A stretch of 64,000 nt of DNA from Lewinellaceae bacterium. Lineage in GTDB: Bacteria > Bacteroidota > Bacteroidia > Chitinophagales > Saprospiraceae. The stretch spans positions 1,178,001 to 1,242,000 of the forward strand of contig JACJYL010000001.1 in the NCBI GenBank assembly GCA_020636105.1, given 5' to 3'. Positions 1 through 8,795 of this stretch are shown one piece after another. The position numbers and the translations under genes are program-made. A model generated the notes under the pieces. That model searched no databases, was not told the DNA's origin, and saw nothing but the letters and a program-made list of their open reading frames with translations. The first letter of the stretch is position 1. Each line of letters starts with the position of its first letter.

Positions 1-331
1 ATACTCGTCGAGTTGGATTTAACTTCCAAGGAGTTGGAAATGGAAAATTTTTTTTAACTAATCCTGCGAGAATCCTACGTACTGCATAAATTGCAATTCC
101 ACCAACTACTAAATCATCTATTATTATCCAAAAAGGATCAAAAATAATATAAAGCAATGCAGCTAAAGAGGTTCCAATTACTTTGGTATATCCTCCAACA
201 TTTGCACCAATCAAAGCAAATCTCGCAGCAGTTGCGTTGGAAAATTGTGCGGGATTAAATGAAAATGACCAAATTGCAAAAAGGAAAGGAACTAATATGG
301 TGACTGGCCATTGGATAATAGATAATTCCAT
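1..331 (-). CDS. Hypothetical membrane protein, C-terminus cut by window edge
   Basis: An open frame runs from an ATG at 329-331 leftward off the window without a stop, giving at least 110 residues. The N-terminus (MELSIIQWPVTILVPFLFA) is a clear membrane segment, followed by a second hydrophobic stretch (about residues 55-70, ending FDPFWIII) and a third (DDLVVGGIAIYAV). No family is recognised. It lies at the downstream end of the minus-strand series that begins with the relaxase, so it is probably part of the same element operon. An antisense 68-codon frame covers the same bases and was rejected. The start codon has no strong ribosome-binding site, which is normal for Bacteroidota. Confidence 0.5.
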   Translation of the reverse strand, partial: MELSIIQWPVTILVPFLFAIWSFSFNPAQFSNATAARFALIGANVGGYTKVIGTSLAALLYIIFDPFWIIIDDLVVGGIAIYAVRRILAGLVKKNFPFPTPWKLNPTRRV

Positions 332-374
332 AGATATCTTTTTTTTAAATGAAAATTTAGAAAAGACCTCTTTT

Positions 375-905
375 TTAGGTGCCTTTTAATTCATTATAGA
401 CCTGAATAATAGATTGATAAGTTTCAGGCTCTGGATTTTGAAAATATTCCCTTGTTGCTTCATCTTCAACTATTTGCTTGATTTCCAAATGCTTTTGTTT
501 GCGGAAACGTTCCTTATTAATTCGATTTGCCAAATAATAATCACATAATATTTCATATTGATTTAACAAACTTTCGACAGCAGCTTTGAAAAGTTGCTCA
601 TATCGGAGAAGGTCTTTCTTCGAGGAATCAGGTTGAAATTGCGAAATTTCTTGTGCAACTTCATGAAGTTTATACTTTGCCAGGTTTATTTCTCTAGTTA
701 TCGTATGCTCAAAGCCATCTCTTGAAACTTCTATAGCTTCACCTGATTTCTCTATTGCTTTTTTGGCTTGGCTCAAACCTAAATCTACTTTTCCTCTAAT
801 TTCTTTATTATGCGCTTTTTGGCCAAAACGGAAATATAGAGAAACTATTAATGAGATAACAGAAATTAGAATGGCTATGCCAGATAAATAAACTTCTATT
901 GCCAT
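375..905 (-). CDS. Single-pass membrane protein with coiled coil
   Basis: 176 residues. An N-terminal membrane helix (about residues 6-25, LSGIAILISVISLIVSLYF) is followed by a charged, helical, coiled-coil-like region (about 35-130), so the protein is probably membrane-anchored with a cytoplasmic helical domain. The family is not recognised. It sits 43 bases upstream of the left-edge membrane-protein gene on the same strand and about 250 bases downstream of the 140-residue gene that overlaps the relaxase, which suggests it is an element gene. Function is unknown; a role in membrane attachment or surface exclusion would be only a guess. Confidence 0.65.
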   Translation of the reverse strand: MAIEVYLSGIAILISVISLIVSLYFRFGQKAHNKEIRGKVDLGLSQAKKAIEKSGEAIEVSRDGFEHTITREINLAKYKLHEVAQEISQFQPDSSKKDLLRYEQLFKAAVESLLNQYEILCDYYLANRINKERFRKQKHLEIKQIVEDEATREYFQNPEPETYQSIIQVYNELKGT

Positions 906-913
906 GTTGAGGA

Positions 914-1099
914 TTATTTTTTAAATAAGTCTTTGATCATTTGAATTAAATTAAGAGTTTCTCTGGAGCTTGTAAGATTTGAAAAAAATCTAAAAAAAGA
1001 CTTAAGGAATCCGAACATAATAATTGAATTACAAAAGGGAAAAAATACAATAATACTCTTTGAGAAACGCCTGTTTGTATATTTTAGTTTCGTATTCAT
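914..1099 (-). CDS. Possible small basic hydrophobic protein
   Basis: 61 codons ending 8 bases before the coiled-coil membrane-protein gene, so it could be a coupled leader gene. The N-terminus is basic (NTKLKYTNRRFSKS), followed by a hydrophobic stretch and a Phe-rich amphipathic segment (FGFLKSFFRFF). A shorter version starting at the internal Met near 1018 is also possible. The region is AT-rich, where open frames of this length arise by chance, and no family is recognised. It is listed because the spacing fits an operon. Confidence 0.28.
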   Translation of the reverse strand: MNTKLKYTNRRFSKSIIVFFPFCNSIIMFGFLKSFFRFFSNLTSSRETLNLIQMIKDLFKK

Positions 1100-1159
1100 T
1101 TAGAAAATCGAATAATACTTTTATTTTATGTAACTTTTTTAGGATTCTGTTTGAATCCA

Positions 1160-1582
1160 TCATTCTTCCTCAATCCTAATCCTCTCAATCACCACATCCA
1201 CTTCCTCAGCCTCCACGAAAGAGCTATCATTTTCCTTCACCCAAACCAATCGCTGTTCCAAAATATATTCATAAACAGAAGATAGATTCTTTCCTTCAAT
1301 GATAATATCACGGCCCCCAGCGCGTAGGGTGATCGTTTGCCCGCTGCCATTTGTGCCAAGATTGAACATAATGGGCGAGGAAATTTCCATGTAGTAAATG
1401 CCAAAACGATTTCCTCCTTTGGTGAAAATGTCCAAAGCCATAGAAAGCGGATGTCGTCCGTTGGTTTGGTCAAACGTATAACCAAAATACTTTCTGTCTT
1501 TTGCCTTGCGTATGAACTCCGGGCGATCCCCGTTGAAGGGAGTACTACTTTGCCGGAGCTGATCTTGAAATTTGCTTGACAT
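1160..1582 (-). CDS. Hypothetical protein coupled to relaxase gene
   Basis: 140 residues with no signal or membrane segment. The start overlaps the 3' end of the relaxase gene by 38 bases, so the two are probably translationally coupled. The middle reads as a compact beta-rich domain (YFGYTFDQTNGRHPLSMALDIF ... GSGQTITLRAGGRDIIIEG) and the C-terminus is acidic (EEAEEVDVVIERIRIEEE-like composition). The domain is not recognised. The position suggests an accessory protein for relaxase function, or an unrelated passenger in the mobilization operon; the sequence does not decide. An alternative 82-residue frame inside it is a shadow. Confidence 0.72.
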   Translation of the reverse strand: MSSKFQDQLRQSSTPFNGDRPEFIRKAKDRKYFGYTFDQTNGRHPLSMALDIFTKGGNRFGIYYMEISSPIMFNLGTNGSGQTITLRAGGRDIIIEGKNLSSVYEYILEQRLVWVKENDSSFVEAEEVDVVIERIRIEEE

Positions 1583-4340
1583 TACTCATTATTTTTTGGT
1601 TCACATTGCCGATATATTCCTTACTCTTATGCCACATATCTTTTGATTTGGAAACTGCCACTTTGAAAATATTTTCCTTGCGCTTGTACTTATCCCGCAT
1701 ATTTTCCGAGGCAGCCGCCACTTCCATTGCCGTTGTCCTGGTAGTGGACTGCTTTACTGATTTCAGTAAATACTGCTTGTCGTCAGTATATACTGAAATT
1801 GAAAACTTACCACGCGAAGCGCTTACGTAAAATTGTTCCTTGCTGGAAGCCTTTCCCGAAGCTGAAGATTGCATCACTATAACCTTGTCCACGGATTTTC
1901 CCTGTGAAGCGGGGGAGGTGGTGTAATAACCATGTGTCATGTTGCGATAATCCTTATCAAGGGTGATAATGTTCTTTGCCTTGTCCCCCTTAAAAGCTAA
2001 CACATTGCCACCTTTGTCAAATCCGTGAACGGTCATGATCTCCCCATTATTCAATCGCTTTTTTTCGTTGGACATGCCATTCTTGGTAATTCTGATTTTA
2101 TCCCCGATGGCAAGACCTATTTCCTGTTTTTCATAAACCGAAAAACGCTGGCTATGCTTCAAAGGCAAAACCATGCTTTCTGTTTTCTTTTCATTAGCAA
2201 CCGCCGCGGAAACCAGCACATTTCCCTTTTTATCAAACCCCATCACATCATAAGTACTCCCTCTTTTAAAACCACCGGCGGCGTTTTGATGAAACTGGAT
2301 GGACATACCTTTTTGAAAGTTGGCACTGTCCTGTTTTTGGGCTTCCGTGTAGGATTTATCTTTATGAATGGTAAAAGCTTTATCTTTCATTTCAAGGGCT
2401 CCCTGTTCTTTGAGCTTGTGGCGGATAGCCTTTGTCGCTTCTGCGCCTTGTGCGTGGGTAGTTGCCACCACAAGAATATTTTCCTTTTTATGGGCAGCAT
2501 CGGCATATTCTGAAGCAACCTGAGTTTTTAAGCTATTCATATCCACCACTTCTTTGATAGCTCCCATCTTGTCCAGCTTTTCATAACCCTTTTCAACCTT
2601 GCCTTCAGAAAGATGCTTTACTGCACTTTTGTACTGGTCTGTTTTCTGTCTATGGATCTTTTTGATAAAAGCTGGCATTGTGCCACCATAATCCTGAATG
2701 ATCCGCATGGCATCCCCGCGCTCAACACTGTTGTGTTGTTTGGTGTCACCAGTGAGCAGAATCCGGGCATTTTGGTTTTTCGCTACATCAATTAATTGGT
2801 TCATGGTTTTATTGCCTACCATGCCGCTTTCATCGATCCACATCACTCCGTCCTTGATTTTGCTTTGAAGCTTTTCATCCTGTAAGAGGGCGGCAATGGT
2901 GGTGGCATCCTTAAAGCCTTCTTCCCGCTGCACGCCACGTGAGGCATCCGCAGAAGGGGCAAAAGCATGGAATGATTTCCCGGAGGCCTCCACGCCCTGA
3001 GCCACTTCTTTGATCGACCAGGTCTTTCCGGTACCCGCACCACCGGTGATAATAGTGATAAAATCTCTGGAATTAAGTGCATGATTAACAGCATGAGCCT
3101 GTTCATCGGAAAGCTGCTTATTCTGGACTTCATAGGATTTATTGATGGGTTCATGATTGCCCCTGCCTGCGCGAACGGAATGAATCAGTTTTTTTTCTTC
3201 ATCTAGTGCTTCGCGGGTAGTGATGATCTTATCTTTGGTGCGCTGATCGGTTTTGGATAGAATATCCTTTCGTATGCCATACTCCCTTTTTATTTCATCC
3301 GCACTAACCTGTCCAATTCCGCGTTTTAAAGCCTCACCAAGCATCCTTTTCTCTGAAATGGTGGATTGCCTTTCCAGTGCATGGGAAAGCGCATAATCAA
3401 TCGCCTGAGCAGCATTTAACCCCTTATCATCGGTATCACCTCCACCATTTTTAGCAGAAAAGACCTGTTCCTTTTCAGCATTAGTGAGTCTTTCCAGCCA
3501 CTTTTTTTCCAATTCCTGGTTGGATAATCCTTTGGATTTATCCGCTCTTGTCTTGGCACCCAGGGCGCTTTTATCTTCGGAATAAGTAATCCCCAATTCC
3601 TGCGCTTTATCTTCAATTTCGCGGGTACGATTGGAGAATTTATCAACCGTTTCTTTGCTGAATCCTTTTATCTGAAAATTGTTTTCATCCCGTTCAATTC
3701 CATATCCAATTTCCTGTAGGTTATTGGCCAGATGAGAATGAAAAAGCGCTTCGTAATAAGGCGCATTGCTTTTCACCGTCCCCACCTCGATGGCCTGAAA
3801 GCGGTCTTTTTCTTCATTTTTGGTGGTGTTAAAAACATAGCAATGTTGATGCAAATGAGGGTCAGGAATACCATCCACCGGACGTGCATTAAAATGTGTA
3901 AATGCTGCATAAGCGATATTGGAGGTGAGCTGATATTCTTTATCATTTCCCTGTCCTTTTTGAGTTTGCATATCCTTTTCTATTTCCATCATGGAGGACT
4001 GAACGGACTTTTCAAAGGCAGCTAAAATTTCCTTATCGCCGGTCAGGGAATAGATCATAGATACACTTTTTGGTGCCGAAAATGTGAAGTCATATCCCGC
4101 TCTTCTTGACTCGCTATCCCGAACATTTAACTGTTCATCGGTAGCCGGATTTATATTGCTGGCAAGCTTTTCAAAATCCTCTTTTTTGACCTCGCCGCGC
4201 AGATTAAATCCTTCGGAAAGTTTGCCGTGCCACTTCCCCTGAATCTCATTTTTTTCGGAATAATAATCCTGTCTCGACAGACCCTCATCGAAGTATTTTG
4301 AGGCTGCTTTTGCACTTTTCGACACCGTTATTCTTAGCAT
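1545..4340 (-). CDS. MobF-family conjugative relaxase-helicase (TrwC/TraI type)
   Basis: 931 residues. It should nick oriT on one strand, stay covalently bound to the 5' end through a tyrosine and unwind the plasmid or element strand for transfer. Visible motifs: paired tyrosines at 26-27 in the N-terminal catalytic position; FSAPKSVS at 87-94, a TrwC-relaxase signature; the metal-binding histidine triad HLHQH at 162-166; then a RecD-like helicase with Walker A GGAGTGKT at 433-440, Walker B MWIDESGMV at 500-508 and motif III LTGDTKQH at 529-536. The length is typical for MobF proteins. The Lys/Ser-rich C-terminus (after about 880) is not a known domain. It is divergent from the coupling-protein gene, with a 215-base gap that is the best oriT candidate. 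Confidence 0.95.
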   Translation of the reverse strand: MLRITVSKSAKAASKYFDEGLSRQDYYSEKNEIQGKWHGKLSEGFNLRGEVKKEDFEKLASNINPATDEQLNVRDSESRRAGYDFTFSAPKSVSMIYSLTGDKEILAAFEKSVQSSMMEIEKDMQTQKGQGNDKEYQLTSNIAYAAFTHFNARPVDGIPDPHLHQHCYVFNTTKNEEKDRFQAIEVGTVKSNAPYYEALFHSHLANNLQEIGYGIERDENNFQIKGFSKETVDKFSNRTREIEDKAQELGITYSEDKSALGAKTRADKSKGLSNQELEKKWLERLTNAEKEQVFSAKNGGGDTDDKGLNAAQAIDYALSHALERQSTISEKRMLGEALKRGIGQVSADEIKREYGIRKDILSKTDQRTKDKIITTREALDEEKKLIHSVRAGRGNHEPINKSYEVQNKQLSDEQAHAVNHALNSRDFITIITGGAGTGKTWSIKEVAQGVEASGKSFHAFAPSADASRGVQREEGFKDATTIAALLQDEKLQSKIKDGVMWIDESGMVGNKTMNQLIDVAKNQNARILLTGDTKQHNSVERGDAMRIIQDYGGTMPAFIKKIHRQKTDQYKSAVKHLSEGKVEKGYEKLDKMGAIKEVVDMNSLKTQVASEYADAAHKKENILVVATTHAQGAEATKAIRHKLKEQGALEMKDKAFTIHKDKSYTEAQKQDSANFQKGMSIQFHQNAAGGFKRGSTYDVMGFDKKGNVLVSAAVANEKKTESMVLPLKHSQRFSVYEKQEIGLAIGDKIRITKNGMSNEKKRLNNGEIMTVHGFDKGGNVLAFKGDKAKNIITLDKDYRNMTHGYYTTSPASQGKSVDKVIVMQSSASGKASSKEQFYVSASRGKFSISVYTDDKQYLLKSVKQSTTRTTAMEVAAASENMRDKYKRKENIFKVAVSKSKDMWHKSKEYIGNVNQKIMSNVKQISRSAPAK

Positions 4341-4555
4341 AGGCAGGTACTATTTTATTAAGTAATATTTAAGGCAGACGTCTCGTCTAAGCAGTGCTTA
4401 CACCTTTATGGTCGCAAGGTATCAAGGATAGGAAAGGTGGTCAATAGGGTTTTTATGGAAAAGGTGGGAAAACTGGATGTGATATTTTTCTATATGGCTT
4501 TTTTGAATATCTTTGAAATAAAATTACAATTCTATTGATCACCTAAAACTATATT
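4341..4555. other. Divergent intergenic region, candidate oriT
   Basis: 215 bases separate the divergently oriented relaxase and coupling-protein genes. The stretch next to the relaxase start carries two short inverted repeats in tandem: AGACG-TCT-CGTCT at 4376-4388 and AAGC-AGT-GCTT at 4389-4399. MobF relaxases usually act on an oriT placed beside their own gene, so this is the most likely nic region and must also contain both promoters. No nic sequence is recognised, so the assignment rests on position and the repeats only. Confidence 0.35.
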
Positions 4556-6061
4556 TTGATTTTGAAGACTACTTCCAATTCATTTCTCAAATTCGAATCT
4601 CCAATTATTCGATTTTCACAAGAACCAAAAGATTTTTGGACTCTTAGCGATGCCCTCAGAGGCACCCAAATTTTTGGTGGGATAGGATCAGGAAAAACCT
4701 CCGGTAGTGGAGCAATGATCTCAAAAGCTTTTTTGGAAAATAATTTTGGAGGCATTGTGCTTTGTGCAAAACCGGACGAAGTGGAGAACTGGAAGAGAGT
4801 TGCCGCTTTAACCGGGAGAACAAAGGACTTAATTATTTTTAATGAAGATAGTCCTTATCGGTTTAATCCCTTGGACTACGAAACCAATCGATCAGGAAAA
4901 GGAGCCGGAGAAACCTTTAATCTGGTATCGCTTTTCATGAATATTTATCAGATGGGTAGAAATGTAAGTGGGGAAGGATTGTCCAGGGAAAATGACAGAT
5001 TTTGGGATAATGCTATGAAACGGAGTTTGAAGCGCATGATTGATTTATTAAAACTCGCAAAGGAACCTGTGTCTATCAGAAATATGCACCGCATTATTTT
5101 GGACGCTCAAAAAACAGATGATATAGAAGAAATCATGCAAGCATCCACAGATAAAAACTTGGAAAACGGGCAAAGAAAAATTTCTGAAATAGGGAATTAT
5201 TACGGGATTTGCATAATGAAGGCGATTCGAAATTACGCTAGCAAAAACACCAGCCTGAAAGATCAGCAAAAAATGGAGTGGGAACTCCAATTAATTATCA
5301 ACTACTTTAATCGGGAGTTTGCTAAATTAAGTGACAGAACCCGGACTATCATTGTTGAATCCTTTTTGGGAATTGCAGAACCTTTTTTGGGCGGGATGCT
5401 CAAAGAGTTTTTTGCAGGTGGAACTTCGGACGAAATAAAACCAGAGGTTTGTTTTGATGGAAAAATCATTGTGCTGGATTTTCCTATAAAAAACTACCTT
5501 GAAATGGGGGTATATGTTCAAGGTATTTACAAATTGCTTTGGCAGCAAGCGATGGAAAGAAGAAGTTTTAAGGATGGTAGGGACAGGCCTGTTTTTCTAT
5601 GGGTTGATGAGAGTCAAATGTTTTTGAACGATTATGATCAAATTTTCCAGACCACTGCCCGAAGTTCAGGTACGGCTACTGTTTATTTATCACAAAATAT
5701 CAGTAATTACTACGCCGCTATTGGAGGTAGAAATCCTACCGCAAAAGTTGATAGTCTTCTTGCTAACCTTTCAACAAAGATTTTCCATTCTAATAATGAC
5801 GCAGTAACTAATGAATGGGCTGCTCAAACTATAGGAAAATCTTTTAGGATAATAGAGAGTTTTAATGTAGGAGAACAAACCAGTGCTGGGGCAAGTAAGC
5901 AATTTCATTATCAGGTTGAACCTGTGAAGTTTTCTGTATTGAAAAGTGGAATAAGTGACGATGAGGACAAACTTGAATTTGGGACATATATTACAGTTGC
6001 CAACAGAAGGTGGTCTAATGGCAAGAATTTTATCACATATACCTTTGAAAAATACATTTAA
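4556..6061 (+). CDS. Type IV coupling protein (TraD/TraG/VirD4-like ATPase), soluble form
   Basis: 501 residues. It should recruit the relaxase-DNA complex and pump DNA to the secretion channel. Walker A GGIGSGKTS is at 41-49, just after LSDALRGTQIF; Walker B FLWVDESQMF is at about 347-356, followed by an arginine-finger-type segment (TTARSSGTATVYLSQN). The usual two N-terminal membrane helices of TraD/VirD4 are missing: the protein starts about 40 residues before Walker A. Two membrane-protein genes follow 5 and 16 bases downstream and may supply the anchor. The start is taken as TTG at 4556, because an in-frame stop lies at 4544-4546 and the next ATG would delete Walker A. Confidence 0.9.
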   Translation: MILKTTSNSFLKFESPIIRFSQEPKDFWTLSDALRGTQIFGGIGSGKTSGSGAMISKAFLENNFGGIVLCAKPDEVENWKRVAALTGRTKDLIIFNEDSPYRFNPLDYETNRSGKGAGETFNLVSLFMNIYQMGRNVSGEGLSRENDRFWDNAMKRSLKRMIDLLKLAKEPVSIRNMHRIILDAQKTDDIEEIMQASTDKNLENGQRKISEIGNYYGICIMKAIRNYASKNTSLKDQQKMEWELQLIINYFNREFAKLSDRTRTIIVESFLGIAEPFLGGMLKEFFAGGTSDEIKPEVCFDGKIIVLDFPIKNYLEMGVYVQGIYKLLWQQAMERRSFKDGRDRPVFLWVDESQMFLNDYDQIFQTTARSSGTATVYLSQNISNYYAAIGGRNPTAKVDSLLANLSTKIFHSNNDAVTNEWAAQTIGKSFRIIESFNVGEQTSAGASKQFHYQVEPVKFSVLKSGISDDEDKLEFGTYITVANRRWSNGKNFITYTFEKYI

Positions 6062-6066
6062 GAATT

Positions 6067-6768
6067 ATGAACAAAAACCCATACAATAATCCAGAAAGGA
6101 AAAATGTATCAAAAAGCCTTTTTGAAGCCTTTACAAGTATTCTAGGTTTGAAAAATGCTGGAGTAATTAGTGGAATATTTTGGTTTTTAATATTGTTTAT
6201 GGAAACGGTTGCCTTACCAGCTAAACTTTTATCAAGAAAAAGACCGGGTATCAGATCAGTAGGAAGATTAAAGTTTATTCTTTTTGTTGTAATTGTTTTG
6301 TTCGTTCATCCTTATTATCTCCGGTTTCTTCTAGGAGACGAGTTGATTTTGTACAATGACAATGAGTGGGACTATTTATTTTCTTTAACTCTCATTTGTT
6401 TAATCATTTGGATTAAAAATTTGAGAAAATTCAAGGAAAGAACTGGCTTTGAACAACATTCATTTTTTAGGGGTTATCCTTTAATGAACTGGTTTGATAT
6501 TGGAAAATTAGAAGTTGAAGAAAATTTAAGTGTTGGTAGATTTTTAGATCCATTTATTATTGCGTTGACATCCTATGGAGCGTTGTATTTTCTTGGAGAT
6601 ATTTTTAAAATAACTGCTGTATTTATTTGGGTTTCTTGTTCTGTATTACTTATTGAAGAATTGATCCATTATTATGACCACATTAATTTTGACCTTGACT
6701 TCACAGATCAAAGAACTTTTTCAGAAAACTTAGCTAAACGTGATCAAAACTCGACTACTGACTATTAA
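6067..6768 (+). CDS. Multi-pass membrane protein, coupling-protein operon
   Basis: 233 residues beginning 5 bases after the coupling-protein gene. Hydrophobic segments are at about 36-52, 72-90, 100-120 and 163-200 (ending WVSCSVLLIEELIHYY). An acidic/polar tail follows. No family is recognised. Because the coupling protein lacks its own membrane anchor, an attractive inference is that this protein docks it to the inner membrane, but nothing in the sequence proves contact. The operon layout with the next gene is tight and all three are AT-rich compared with the chromosomal genes further right. Confidence 0.75.
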   Translation: MNKNPYNNPERKNVSKSLFEAFTSILGLKNAGVISGIFWFLILFMETVALPAKLLSRKRPGIRSVGRLKFILFVVIVLFVHPYYLRFLLGDELILYNDNEWDYLFSLTLICLIIWIKNLRKFKERTGFEQHSFFRGYPLMNWFDIGKLEVEENLSVGRFLDPFIIALTSYGALYFLGDIFKITAVFIWVSCSVLLIEELIHYYDHINFDLDFTDQRTFSENLAKRDQNSTTDY

Positions 6769-6777
6769 AATTTGAAA

Positions 6778-7701
6778 ATGAATATGGATTTGTTTTTTAA
6801 AATAACTGGCTATTTGGGAGTCTCTTTATTTGTGTTAATTATCATTGGCCAAATTTTTTTTGATAAAATTGATATTGGAAAATTAGGAGAGGGACTTAAT
6901 TCCTTTTTGATTTGGTTTTTCAAATATTTGATTTTGATTTCAGGAGTGATTATAACAATTGGAGTAATTTCTATGCCGGCATTTTTTTTGGTTTTCATAG
7001 AGAAGAACAATCTTTATTCCGGAGCCCCAAAATACATTGCCAACTTGGGAATAATTTATATTTTCACATTTTTACTTGGGATAATCTTGTTTTCTTTTGC
7101 AAAGAAAAATGGAGGAATTTCTTATTTTAACTCGCCGAGATATTCCAGGAAAATTCTTCTAAATCCCGTTATTGTTTTTATATCTTTTTTAATTCCCACA
7201 ATTCCGTCAATACTTTTTTTCGACTTGATAAGGCGAATATTTCCAATAGAAAATGTGTTTTTTTCTATCTTGGTCTATGGTTTATTTACGTTAATATTTG
7301 TATTAATATTTATGGAGGTTGTGAAAAAAGGGCAGCTTAAAAATAAGATTTACGGTTATTTTTTTCGAGAACATTATTATTGGCATAAGTCATGGAAATT
7401 GACGGACAGTGGTCAGCTTGATAAAATATCTAATGCATCAATTTTAGATCAAGCTATTGGAAATTTGACTAGGTCGGTTGAAATATATCCCACAATAATT
7501 GCGCACAAGTATATAGCAAAGGTATATGCTAGATATTTTTTTTTAACAGAAAGTAACAACCCTATAAAAGCACAAAAATTTGAAAAGAAAATAGAAGAAC
7601 ATTTAGAGTCGTTACAAGATTTAAATGAGGAGGCGCTTTATTTATATAAACTGAAAAAGAATATTAATTCTCTAAAGTCTGGATCTTTCGAACTTTATTA
7701 A
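6778..7701 (+). CDS. Multi-pass membrane protein, coupling-protein operon
   Basis: 307 residues from the ATG at 6778; the frame is also open from a TTG at 6772. At least five membrane segments are visible: about 8-24, 45-72, 88-106, 130-155 and 170-192. A cytoplasmic C-terminal helical domain follows (about 205-305). No family is recognised. It is third in the operon with the soluble coupling protein. The C-terminal helix repeats (AIGNLTRSVEIYPTIIAHKY) look TPR-like, though too weakly to call. Confidence 0.72.
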   Translation: MNMDLFFKITGYLGVSLFVLIIIGQIFFDKIDIGKLGEGLNSFLIWFFKYLILISGVIITIGVISMPAFFLVFIEKNNLYSGAPKYIANLGIIYIFTFLLGIILFSFAKKNGGISYFNSPRYSRKILLNPVIVFISFLIPTIPSILFFDLIRRIFPIENVFFSILVYGLFTLIFVLIFMEVVKKGQLKNKIYGYFFREHYYWHKSWKLTDSGQLDKISNASILDQAIGNLTRSVEIYPTIIAHKYIAKVYARYFFLTESNNPIKAQKFEKKIEEHLESLQDLNEEALYLYKLKKNINSLKSGSFELY

Positions 7702-7723
7702 CTATTTTTTAACCATTTCCCTC

Positions 7724-7757
7724 TATAATGGACTAATAATAAATGAATTTAAGGAGG
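7724..7757 (+). promoter_or_regulatory. TATAAT box and strong Shine-Dalgarno before a TTG start
   Basis: A perfect TATAAT is at 7724-7729 and a perfect AAGGAGG at 7751-7757, five bases before the TTG at 7763. Bacteroidota promoters normally use a TAnnTTTG -7 box and rarely use strong Shine-Dalgarno sites, so this leader stands out from every other gene in the window. No good -35 hexamer is seen. The ribosome site decides the start of the following gene in favour of TTG. Confidence 0.5.
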
Positions 7758-7762
7758 TTATC

Positions 7763-8386
7763 TTGGTTAAAGAAATTGATTTAGGAAAAAAATCACATCT
7801 CACAGGTGAGATGTCAAAGAATATTGTAGCTCAAATAGTCCATGATGGTAGCTATATTTCTCCTCATGCCATAGCTCATGTAAGATCAAGAGCAAAGTCT
7901 TATGGAGGGCTTGAATATCCTCCTTATGAAGGAGTTTCAAGAGAAGAAATGGAGGAAATGAAAGCTTCCGAATTTAGTAGAATCACAAGGGAAGTTCCAA
8001 GGATTTATAATAGCAATTTGACTGGCATTGCCTATGAAATAGGTAATGAAATTGCCAATTCTGGAGAATTAAAGGTTGCACAAGATGACCGAGTTAAAGT
8101 TCTCATGGATGATAAAATGTATAAATTAATATCTGAGACCCTTCCTAAACTTTCAGATGAAATATATGATTTAGGGAAATCAATCGGTAGAGGTTTTCGA
8201 GACTTAGTAAGAGGAAATTCATTGCAAACCGAGATGAAAAACAAAATAAAAAGTGAAATGGTAGAACCATTAAGAGAGTATCTAAAAAATGAAAATATCA
8301 ATACAATGAAACCTAAAGAGGAGATCAATTCTTCTCTAGACGCATTGTTAGAAAAATACTTTTCCACCTCAAAGGGTAGGGGTTAA
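7763..8386 (+). CDS. Hypothetical helical protein with TTG start
   Basis: 207 residues, no signal peptide or membrane segment. The start is TTG (VKEIDLGKKS follows), supported by the AAGGAGG five bases upstream. The N-terminal third contains a conserved-looking segment, IVHDGSYISPHAIAHVRSRAK (split here only by length), rich in His and Arg; the rest is charged and helical. The family is not recognised. It stands alone, 61 bases after the coupling-protein operon, with its own apparent promoter, so it may be expressed separately from the transfer genes. Confidence 0.68.
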   Translation: MVKEIDLGKKSHLTGEMSKNIVAQIVHDGSYISPHAIAHVRSRAKSYGGLEYPPYEGVSREEMEEMKASEFSRITREVPRIYNSNLTGIAYEIGNEIANSGELKVAQDDRVKVLMDDKMYKLISETLPKLSDEIYDLGKSIGRGFRDLVRGNSLQTEMKNKIKSEMVEPLREYLKNENINTMKPKEEINSSLDALLEKYFSTSKGRG

Positions 8387-8474
8387 GTGTTGGAATATTG
8401 AAGGCAATAATAAATAAATAATCACAGAGGAATAGATTAATTAATTAATGAGGGTGTAATTTCAATTACCTTCT

Positions 8475-8744
8475 CTATTTTTCATCGCTAAAATTATCAT
8501 CGAACTCAATTACGGCAAATCCTTGAATATAGACAAATCGCCCTTCAGGGCTTTTTAATAGAAGAGTTGAGGCATCGCTGTCAGAATATTCAACTGTATA
8601 ATTTACATATTCAATAAGCTGGCCACCCAAATTAGTTTTTACTGTACCCTGTTTCCCTACTATTGAAGTATAATTAAACGCTTCATCTTTTCTCTTATCA
8701 ATGAAGCCACATCCTGAAAAAAATAATTGAGAAAAAACAATCAT
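8475..8744 (-). CDS. Small putative lipoprotein
   Basis: 89 residues. A short hydrophobic N-terminus ends in FFSGC at residues 8-12, a usable lipobox, so the protein is probably a lipoprotein. The signal is unusually short and lacks a basic n-region; upstream in-frame codons are also hydrophobic (FLFF), so a non-ATG start further up is possible. The mature part is a small beta-rich domain (GKQGTVKTNLGGQLIEYVNY). Small lipoproteins in conjugative operons often act in entry exclusion, but here that is only a guess. Confidence 0.55.
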   Translation of the reverse strand: MIVFSQLFFSGCGFIDKRKDEAFNYTSIVGKQGTVKTNLGGQLIEYVNYTVEYSDSDASTLLLKSPEGRFVYIQGFAVIEFDDNFSDEK

Positions 8745-8795
8745 AAAGAATAAAAATGAAATTCTTTCATTTCATAATCATTGTATTTGATATGA

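Noticed and set aside
183..389. 68-codon plus-strand frame
   Set aside because: Lies antisense to the left-edge membrane-protein frame, which has a clear membrane-protein pattern; the plus frame has no family features.
2025..2513. 162-codon plus-strand frame
   Set aside because: Antisense to the relaxase gene; composition is that of a shadow.
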